This document shows, piece after piece, positions 26,097-33,900 of a stretch of 64,000 nucleotides of DNA (position 1 is the stretch's first letter; every line of letters begins with the position of its first letter). The notes under the pieces were generated by a model. It was not told the DNA's origin, ran no database searches, and was given only the letters and a program-made list of their open reading frames with translations. The stretch covers positions 4,572,322 through 4,636,321 of the forward strand of contig NZ_CP036273.1 in assembly GCF_007747215.1 (NCBI RefSeq), written 5' to 3'. A program made the position numbers and the translations under genes. This stretch comes from Urbifossiella limnaea (GTDB lineage Bacteria; Planctomycetota; Planctomycetia; Gemmatales; Gemmataceae).

Positions 26097-26762
26097 TCAG
26101 GCGTCGGCCAGCGCCCGGGACTTCCGGGCCGGCACGGCGTCCGGCAGCAGCTCGCGGAACAGCGCGTCCATCTCGACGGCGGCCTCCCGCCCGCGGGTGC
26201 CGAGCGTCCAGACCACCGCCCCCTGCCCGGGGGCGTCGGCGTAGACCTGGCGGAGCACCAGCGGGGTGTCGGCGAGCGGCAGGCCGAGCACGGCCGCGGC
26301 GTCCTTCATGTCCTGGGTCAGGCGGTAGTTCCGCCCGACCATGCTCAGCACCACGACCGCCTTCGGGGCCCCGGCGCGGATGTCCTGGGCCTGGCGGAGC
26401 ACCCCGGTCGCCTGGGAGAGCGCCCGGACTTCCAGCATCGACGCCTTGACGGGCACGATCGCGAGGTCGGCGCGGAGCAGCAGCGCGCGGCTGGTCTCGG
26501 TGTTACTCCCCGGCCCGTCGGCCACGACGAAGTCGGCCTCCTGGGCGAGCTGTGGCAGGTTGTCGAGGATCTGGTCGGGCGAGGTCATGCGCACCCCCCG
26601 CACGGTGGGGGCGGCCTCGCCGAGCCAGTCGGAGCTCGACGCCTGGGTGTCGCAGTCGGCGAGGACGACTTTTGCGCCCCGGGCGGCGAGCCAGCAGGCG
26701 AGGTGGACGGAGATGGTGGACTTGCCCACACCCCCCTTCGAGTTGGCGACGACGATGATCAT
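26097..26762 (-). CDS. parA: ParA-type partition ATPase
   Basis: 221 aa from ATG 26762; a longer frame upstream lacks family features. It begins MIIVVANSKGGVGKST, the deviant Walker A of ParA/MinD ATPases, with VVLADCDTQASSSDW (A' box) and DFVVADGPGS (Walker B). The size and lack of an N-terminal helix-turn-helix match type Ib plasmid ParA. It heads the parA-small gene-repA operon on the minus strand and would move the plasmid with its small partner protein. Confidence 0.93.
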   Translation of the reverse strand: MIIVVANSKGGVGKSTISVHLACWLAARGAKVVLADCDTQASSSDWLGEAAPTVRGVRMTSPDQILDNLPQLAQEADFVVADGPGSNTETSRALLLRADLAIVPVKASMLEVRALSQATGVLRQAQDIRAGAPKAVVVLSMVGRNYRLTQDMKDAAAVLGLPLADTPLVLRQVYADAPGQGAVVWTLGTRGREAAVEMDALFRELLPDAVPARKSRALADA

Positions 26763-26861
26763 GACCCGACGACTAGCGCACTCCCGGGCGGCTGGCAAGC
26801 AGGATGTGCGCCCGCCGGCGTGCCCCGCCGTCCGGCAGGACGGCCCTACGGATGACCGGCC

Positions 26862-27170
26862 AACCGGATTGATGCCGACTTCGACATCTCCGTGAAGGAC
26901 CGCTTCGCCCTGATCTCCCACCACTTCTTCTACTTTGGCCGCAACGCCATCGACATCTCGGACATCCCCCGCAAGCACCTGGACCACCCGTTCGAGAAGG
27001 CCGGGCCGGGACACCGGGCCGACTTCAGCGAGGAGTTCGTCGGGGCGTTCGCCAAGTGGCTGAAGTCCAACTTCAAGGTCGGCGTCCACGGCCCGCCGTG
27101 CAAGCCGCACTCGGAGTTGAAGCTGCCGAAATGCCCGACGACGGTGCGGAGAAAGGGCTGCACGGTATGA
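26862..27170 (+). pseudogene. Nmad2-like nucleotide-modification domain protein, C-terminal fragment
   Basis: An open frame without a start codon near its edge reads FALISHHFFYFGRNAIDISD, KHLDHPFEKAGPGHRADFSE and FAKWLKSNFKVGVHGPP. This resembles the C-terminal half of nucleotide-modification-associated domain 2 proteins, with a strand-FYFG signature and a final V-x-G-x-P turn. The 5' part has been lost at a junction near 26862. The stop overlaps the start of the next fragment (ATGA), so the two genes were translationally coupled. Confidence 0.55.
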
Positions 27171-27300
27171 GCAGGCAAGTCGTTCTCCTGCGGGTAGGCG
27201 TCGATGCCGGGTGCGGCGGCATCCAGGGGCCGCTGTTCGGGGACGGGTCGTTTGAGTTCGTCTCCATCCCGGACAACCACGGGGTCAGCGACCACACCCA
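27167..27300 (+). pseudogene. Nmad3-like nucleotide-modification domain protein, N-terminal fragment
   Basis: ATG 27167, overlapping the stop of the Nmad2-like frame. It begins VVLLRVGVDAGCGGIQGPLF and GDGSFEFVSIPDN, which closely follows the start of nucleotide-modification-associated domain 3 proteins. Family-like sequence ends near 27300, where a deletion or rearrangement must have removed the rest; the remaining open frame is basic, low-complexity and not credible. No recognised gene lies in 27301-27540. Confidence 0.55.
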
Positions 27301-27540
27301 AACCGCCACACGGCGGCGACGGTCGCTGCGGCCAGCCGCCCACCCGCGGCCTCGACCGTTCCCTCCGCCATGGCCCCTCCCCCACGAAATCGACGCCCTG
27401 CTAACGCATGGGGCGTTAACCTTCGCTACCACCGTGCGACGCCCGCCTGCTGCCCGGTGTTGCCCTGATCGAAATCGACGTCCGGCTCGCGGGCCGAATG
27501 TCAGGTTCTGCAAGTCTCGATCCTCGACCCCTCCTTGCGA

Positions 27541-27915
27541 TCACCGGCCGGCGCGGCTGGCGGCCTCGCGCTCAAGTTCGTCCACCTGCCGGTGCAGGTC
27601 GGCCACCACGCCCAACTCCGTCCCGAGCTCGAGCACCTTCGCCGCCGCCCGCAGGCGGACCCCCGGGTCGGGGTGGGCGACCAGCCCGAGGAGGGTGTCG
27701 GCGGCCCCGCCCAGCCCCGCCGCGAGCCGCCCGGCGGCGGCCGCGAACATCTCCCCCCGGGCCGCGACCACCCGCGCCTTGAAGGCCGGGTCGGCGAGCC
27801 GGCGGTGGGCGGTCCGCTCCCCCACGCCGGTGGCCCCGGCGGCGTCCCGGACGGTCGCCCCGGCGGCCAGCTCCAGCGCCAGCCGGTCGTCGGCGTCTCG
27901 GCCACGGTGTGCCAT
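27541..27915 (-). CDS. helix-turn-helix protein, terminase-small-subunit-like
   Basis: 124 aa from ATG 27915. LALELAAGATVRDAAGATGV followed by GERTAHRRLADPAFKARVVA is a helix-turn-helix of the type found at the start of phage terminase small subunits and related plasmid/phage proteins. The rest is helical, with a HEAT-like phrase HPDPGVRLRAAAKVLELG. The start with MAHRGRD is preferred to an upstream in-frame ATG at 27978. A DNA-binding role is likely; the exact job is not known. Confidence 0.6.
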   Translation of the reverse strand: MAHRGRDADDRLALELAAGATVRDAAGATGVGERTAHRRLADPAFKARVVAARGEMFAAAAGRLAAGLGGAADTLLGLVAHPDPGVRLRAAAKVLELGTELGVVADLHRQVDELEREAASRAGR

Positions 27916-27994
27916 GGTCTGCCCTCGGGGTTCGGGTCGGTCAGCCGCCGGTGCGGCCGCCTTCCAGAACTCTAGCACCCGAGCCCGGTGATAC

Positions 27995-28602
27995 TCACGT
28001 CTGTCTGAAGGCGGCGAGCGACGCGCGGTCGAGCCGGTACACCGCCGCCCGGCGGGATTCGGCCCCCCGCGTCCCCGGGACTACCAGGGCGAGGAACCCG
28101 GCCTCGTTGAGGCCGGCCAGCAGTCTCGCCGCCGTCGTCTTCGACACCCCGGCGACCTGCCCCGCCATCCTGCAGGACAGGTGAAACTGACCGTCCGGGG
28201 TCGCCCGGGCCATGGCCTCACACGCCGCCCGGAGCCGGTCCGCCGGCGAGCCGCCGGCCGCCGCCGCGGCTTCCGCCATCAGCGCCAGCGGGCGGGACGC
28301 GGACACCGACACGTCGCACCGCCCCCACGCCCGGACGAACGCGCGCCACGTCGCTCCCCACTCGGGCGTGCAGATGACCGGGGCGGCCCGCGTCCACCTG
28401 AACCGCACCGCCGCGGCCCAGTACGCGGCCGGGGCGTCGGGGGCGAGGTCGAGCAGCGAGCGGGCCAGGTACAGCAGGCGGTGTTCCCGCTCCCCGGCCC
28501 GCCGCGGCAGGGTCCGGAGCACCGCCTCGACCGTCCCGGTCGGCAGGTCGTCCAGCCCGCGCACCGCGTCCGGCGTGGCCGGGTCCGGCGGACACATGCC
28601 AT
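27995..28602 (-). pseudogene. plasmid/phage protein with C-terminal winged helix, truncated by IS1380
   Basis: The frame starts inside or at the edge of the IS1380 element, so the original N-terminus is gone. The remaining ~200 residues read HRLLYLARSLLDLAPDAPAA, then a Cys/Trp-containing middle (RAAPVICTPEWGATWRAFVR). A C-terminal winged-helix follows (FHLSCRMAGQVAGVSKTTAA; RLLAGLNEAGFLALV), ending in a basic tail. It resembles replication or primase-associated proteins of mobile elements, but I cannot name a family. Confidence 0.5.
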
Positions 28603-30468
28603 TAGGCCTTAACGAAGCGTGATCTCTGCCGTGCCGATTGGCCTGCTTCTGAAAAAGCTTGAAATCCTCGGCCGTTTCCGGGGTTTGTGGGAGTAGCTGC
28701 TTCCCCTTCGCCCGGAATCCATCGAGGAGTTCAAGTGAAGCCCATCTTCCGCTCGTGGTTCCGCTCCCGCCAGTCCCGGATCGAACGCCGACTCGACACG
28801 ACGCGCGACACCGCCACCCACCGCCCCGTGCTCTCGTCTCGCCCCATCGATTACGACGTGTCGCGCCGCGACCGGGCCATTGCCCACGGCGGCATCGGGC
28901 TCCTTCACACACTCGTCCAGAAGGTCGGCCTACCCCAGGCCATTGACGCGCGCCTGCACCTGCTCAAGGTGCATCTCCCCTACCACGAGTCCGACCACGT
29001 CCTCAACATCGCCTATAACGCGCTGTGCCACGGGACGTGTCTCCAGGACATCGACCTGCGCCGCAACGACGACGCCTTCCTCGATGCCCTCGGGGCGCGA
29101 CGCATCCCCGACCCGACCACCGCCGGCGACTTCTGCCGACGCTTCACGCCCACCGACCTCGACACGCTTCAGGACGCCATCGACGTGGCCCGGCGGGCCG
29201 TCTGGGCCGAGCAGCCCGCGTCCTTCCTCGACCGCGCCACGCTCGACATGGACGGCACGCTCGTCGCGACCACCGGGGCCTGCAAGGCCGGCATGGACAT
29301 CGCCTACGACGGCACGTGGGGCTACCACCCCCTCGTCGTGAGCCTGGCCGAGACCGGTGAGGTGCTGCGACTGGTCAACCGGCCCGGCAACCGGCCCTCG
29401 CACGAGGGAGCCGCCGCCCAGGTCGATCGAGCCATCCTGCTCTGCCTGCAGGCCGGCTTCCGCCGCGTCGTCCTCCGCGGCGACACCGACTTCTCGCAGA
29501 CCGAGCACCTCGACCGCTGGCACGCCCTCCCGTGGGTCCGCTTCATCTTCGGGTACGACGCCCGGGCCAACCTCCAGGTGAAAGCCGAGGACGTGCCGGC
29601 TTCGGCGTGGCAGTCGCTGCGTCGCCCGCCGCGTTACGAGGTGAAGACGCGGCCACGCACGCGGCCCGAGGCCGTGAAGGACCGCATCGTCCGCGAACGG
29701 AACTTCGAGGTGTTGAGGTTGCAGTCGGAAGAAGTCACCGCGTTCGATTACCAGCCGACCGCGTGTACCAACACCTTCCGCATGGTCGTGGTCCGCAAGC
29801 ACATCTCGCGTGAGAAGGGCGAGCAGGTGCTTTTCCCCGAGGTCCGGTACTTCTTCTACCTCACCAACGATCGGGACCTCACCGCCGCGGAGGTGGTGTT
29901 CGAGGCCAACGACCGCTGCCATCAGGAGAACCTGCTGGCCCAGTTGCACGGCGGCACCCACGCCCTCACCGCCCCGGTGGACGCCCTGACCAGCAACGGG
30001 GCCTGGATGGTGATGACGGCCCTGGCGTGGACGTTGAAGGCGTGGTGGGCGTTGCTGCTGCCGGAGTCGCCGGGCCGCTGGCAGGAGTACCACCGCGCGG
30101 AGAAGGCACGGGTGCTGCGGATGGAGTTCAAGACGTTCGTGAACGCCTTCGTGACGATCCCGTGTCAGGTGCTCCGGACCGGCCGCCGGGTGGTGTTGCG
30201 ACTGCTGGGCTGGAACCCGCACCTGATGACACTCTTCCGCCTGGTGTCGCGGCTCCGCGAGTGAGGGGCCTCATCTCGAAGTCGGGATCCGGATGTCCCG
30301 ATCCGCGAGCACGCCGAGAGCGACACGCAGGAAGGAGAAGCGGGTGGACGACGAGAGAATCGCCACGCGAGGCGGAGCCGAGCGGGCTCCGGACAGGGAG
30401 GATATCGCTTCATCGGATTGCGAGCGACTCCTCAACAGACGGCCCAGGTCTCGCTTGTTTAAGGCCTA
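28603..30468 (+). mobile_element. IS1380-family insertion sequence
   Basis: The ends TAGGCCTTAACGAAGCG (left, from 28603) and the complement of CGCTTGTTTAAGGCCTA (right, to 30468) form imperfect terminal repeats around one intact transposase gene. No target duplication is visible (flanks CCAT and GTGG), so one flank may have rearranged after insertion. Confidence 0.82.
28735..30264 (+). CDS. IS1380-family transposase
   Basis: 509 aa from GTG 28735, preceded by GAGGAG. The order of blocks fits the family: YHESDHVLNIAYNALCHGTC, DLRRNDDAFLDALGARRIPD, TLDMDGTLVATTG (first Asp), VVLRGDTDFSQTEHLDRW (second Asp), YFFYLTNDRD, RCHQENLLAQL (Glu) and a helical tail. All expected acidic residues are seen and there are no lesions, so it is probably functional. 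Confidence 0.93.
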   Translation: MKPIFRSWFRSRQSRIERRLDTTRDTATHRPVLSSRPIDYDVSRRDRAIAHGGIGLLHTLVQKVGLPQAIDARLHLLKVHLPYHESDHVLNIAYNALCHGTCLQDIDLRRNDDAFLDALGARRIPDPTTAGDFCRRFTPTDLDTLQDAIDVARRAVWAEQPASFLDRATLDMDGTLVATTGACKAGMDIAYDGTWGYHPLVVSLAETGEVLRLVNRPGNRPSHEGAAAQVDRAILLCLQAGFRRVVLRGDTDFSQTEHLDRWHALPWVRFIFGYDARANLQVKAEDVPASAWQSLRRPPRYEVKTRPRTRPEAVKDRIVRERNFEVLRLQSEEVTAFDYQPTACTNTFRMVVVRKHISREKGEQVLFPEVRYFFYLTNDRDLTAAEVVFEANDRCHQENLLAQLHGGTHALTAPVDALTSNGAWMVMTALAWTLKAWWALLLPESPGRWQEYHRAEKARVLRMEFKTFVNAFVTIPCQVLRTGRRVVLRLLGWNPHLMTLFRLVSRLRE

Positions 30469-30492
30469 GTGGGGACTGGGGAAATTCCCCGG

Positions 30493-30852
30493 ATGGCCGC
30501 GACGCGGGGGAAGGACGGACGCACCCGGGCAACGACCCGCTCCCCCGCGGTGCCGCAACCTCCAGACCCAGATGCGACTGCCCATCGTCGCCGAGAGGCC
30601 GAACGGGCCGGCGTGGCGAGCGACCGGGGTGCGACTGGGGACGCTGCCAACGTGCCGGCCAAGTGGTCGGAGATCAAGTATTTCGCGCTGAGCCTCCAGT
30701 CGCGGGTCGCCGACCTGGCACGCGCGGGGCGGGCAAAGTCGTCCGACCGCAGTACCGCGGAAGTCCGTGAGGTCGCGGCGCGGGTGCAGTGGGTAGTGGA
30801 CGAAATCTGCCGGTGGGCCGATCGGTTCGAGGCCGGAACGTTGGTTCGGTAG
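30493..30852 (+). CDS. hypothetical small protein
   Basis: 119 aa. The first 60 residues are basic and disordered; the last 50 form a helical segment (SEIKYFALSLQSRVADLARA; EVREVAARVQWVVDEICRWA). No family is recognised. It starts 25 bp after the IS1380 end, so the gene may be a truncated remnant. Reported because the C-terminal helix looks protein-like rather than GC-shadow. Confidence 0.35.
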   Translation: MAATRGKDGRTRATTRSPAVPQPPDPDATAHRRREAERAGVASDRGATGDAANVPAKWSEIKYFALSLQSRVADLARAGRAKSSDRSTAEVREVAARVQWVVDEICRWADRFEAGTLVR

Positions 30853-30923
30853 CACCCCCCAGCCAGGTGATCGGGTGGCGACACGGATCTGATTACGGGC
30901 TGCGCTCCGCCCGCTGTGACCCG

Positions 30924-33900
30924 TCAACCGGCGGCACCCCAGCGGCCGTCGTCCCGGCGCTCTAGCTTCCGCTCCCGGGCCAGGGCGTCCAGCGACTCCT
31001 TGATCCGGTCCTCGATCCGGCCCCCGAGCCGCTTGAACCCCAGCCGGCGGGCCACCGCCCGGCACAGGTCGCCTGCCTCCGTCGCCCCGTACTCCTCGAC
31101 CACGGCCAGGACCGTCGTGCGGACCACCAACTCCGGCACGTCGTCGATCTTCGCGTAGGTCGGGCTCGGCGGCGCGGGTGGAAGGTCGGGGGGAGTGACC
31201 GGCGTGGGCGGGTCGGGCGGCGGGGGCGGGGTGACCGGGGGCGGGGCCGGAACGGCCGCGGAGGCGAGGGCGTCGAGCACCCGCTGCACCTGCTTCTCCC
31301 GGTTCCGCAGCCAGTCGGTGGACCACACCCGGCACAGCCGCCACCCCAGCCCCTCCAGCACCGCCTGCCGCAGCCGGTCCCGGTCCCGGGCCGTCGCCGA
31401 CGAGTGGTACGTCGCCCCGTCGCACTCCACCCCGAGCACGTACCGGCCCCCGCCCGCCCGGTCCACCACCCCCAAGTCGATCTTGAACCCGCCGCACCCG
31501 ACCTGCGGGTGGACGGTCAGCCCCCGGCGCCGCAGCTCCTCGCACACCTCCCGCTCGAACGGCGAGTCGAACCCGGCCGCCGCGGCCGAGGTGACCGCCT
31601 CCGCCAGGGCGGTCGGCCCGCGCTCGGCGTAGTCGAGGAACGCCCGCAGCAGCCGCGCCCCCTCCGCCCCAGTGCGGGACAGGTCGATGTCCGTCGCGGC
31701 CAGCGACGACACGACCGTCATCCCGGCCCGGGCGCGGGTGACGGCCACGTTCAGCCGCCGCTCCCCGCCGTCGCGGTTCAGCGGCCCGAACCGCATCGCC
31801 ACCTTCCCGGCCGCGTCCGGCCCGTACCCGACCGACAGGAGGATCACGTCCCGCTCGTCCCCCTGGACGTTCTCCAGGTTCTTCACGAAGAACCGGTCCG
31901 GCCGGTCCTCCTTGAAGAACCCCTCCAGCTCGGGGTGGGCGCGGCGGCGGGCCTCCAGCTCGTCGAGGATGCGGTTCTGCTGCCGCTGCGAGAACGCGAT
32001 CACCCCCAGACTTTCGTCCGGCCGCCGGCGGGCGTGTTCGACCACCAGGTCGGCCGCCCGCCGGGCCTCGGGCACGTTTACCCCGTCCTCGAACCGGCCG
32101 TCGGCCACCCGCTCGAACCGCACGGCCGGCCCGGCGGCGTCGTCGGCGCCCGGGAACGTGACCAGCCCGCCGTCGTAGAAGTACCGGTTCGAGAACGCGA
32201 TCAGCCCCTCCCGCCGGCTCCGGTAGTGCCACCGCAGCCGCTTGCGCACGAGCCCGAGCGACAGGCACACGTTCAGCAGGCTCTCGAACCCGGCCGTGCC
32301 GTCGGCGCCGTCGTCCGCGTCCGGGTCGTCGGCCGTCGCGCGGGCGAAGAAGTCGCTCGGCGGGAGCTGCCGCGGGTCGCCGGCGACCACCAACTGCCGG
32401 CCGCGGTAGACCGCCCCGACCGCGTCGGGCGGCCGCACCTGCGAGGCTTCGTCGAAGATGACCACGTCGAACGTCAGGTCCGCCGCCCCGAGGTACGTGC
32501 TGACGGCCAGCGGGCTCATCATGACGCACGGCTTGAGCCGCGGGAGGAGCGTCGGGAGGGCCGCGAACAGCCGCCGGACCGGGAGGTGCCGCCGCTTCTT
32601 GTTCCCCTCCCGCAGCAGCACCCCGAGCTCGGACGTGTCCGGGGCCGACCCGTCCGCGCGCGGCCGGCGCGGGTGGGCCAGGAGCGCGGCCCGGAGCCGG
32701 GCCGGGGCGGCCTCGACCGCCAGTCGGTCGAGCCGGCCGAACCGCCCAACCCGGAGGTCGTGGTCGTCGGCCGCGAAGTCGGCGAGCGCGGGCACCCGGG
32801 CGTACACCGCGTCCAGCCACAGCCCGAGGAACCGCCGGCGGAAGGCGTCGGCCGCACGGTCGAGTGCCAACTCGCCCCGGCAAACCTCGTCCACCACCGC
32901 CTCGACGCCCAGGGCGGCCGCGTCCCGCCGGACCTGCCGGTAGCGCACCCACTCGTCCAGCCGGGTCAGGTCGGACAGCCGGGCGGCGGCCCAGCAGGCG
33001 ACGTCTGGGACCGCGGCACAGGCCAGGACGACTCCCTCCGACACCGGCTCGTCGGCCGGGAACAGGGTGCCGGCGACGTACACCCAGGCGTCCTCGAACC
33101 CGCCCCGGGCGGCCTCGTCGGACGCCTCGACCGCAGCCCGGAGGCGGTCGCGGGCCGGGCCAGCGGGGAGGGCCGCGGCCGCCGCCGGGGACGGCCTCCC
33201 GGCCGCGGCCAGGAACCGTTCCAGCGCCTCGCCCGTGGCCGCGAACCCGCCCCAATCGGTCGCCTCGACCGTCTCGGCCGTCCCGTCGAGGGCCAGCGCC
33301 GCCGCGAGCGCAGCGAGCCTGCGACGGAGGTCGGCCAGCTCGGCCAGTTCGGCCGATCGGGGAATGCACTCCCCGGGCGGCAGGTCGCGGCCGTCCCGGA
33401 GAAGCCCGACCAGCTCCGCCAGCCCGTCTGCCTCCGCCGCGACCGCCGCCGCCTCCGCCCGGAGTCGGTCCCGCAGGTCGGCGGCCGTGGCGGCCAGCGC
33501 GGCCGCGGGGTCGGCCGGGGCGTAGGCGGCCGTGACGGCCGTCCACGCCGCCTGGAACTCCGCGTCGGCCCGCCGTAGGTCGTCGGCCGCCGCCGCGAGC
33601 CCCGCCCGGTCGAGCCCGCCGCCCGGCGCCAGGACTGCCCGCGCCTCGGCCGGCAGTTTCCACCGCTCGTACCGCTCTGCCGCCGCCAGCCCTTCGGCCG
33701 TGGCCGCCCAGTCCGCCCGCCCGCCGGCGCCGGTGGCGAGCTCGGCGGCGTACCCGGCCTCGACCTGCCGGACGTACCCCGCCCGGCGGTGGTATTCGGT
33801 CAGCACCCCGAGGTCGGCCAGTATCGCGGCCCGGTCCGGGGCCGTGCCGGCGTACCACCCGGCGACCTTTGCCCGCACGGCCCCCCACGCGGGGAACAGC

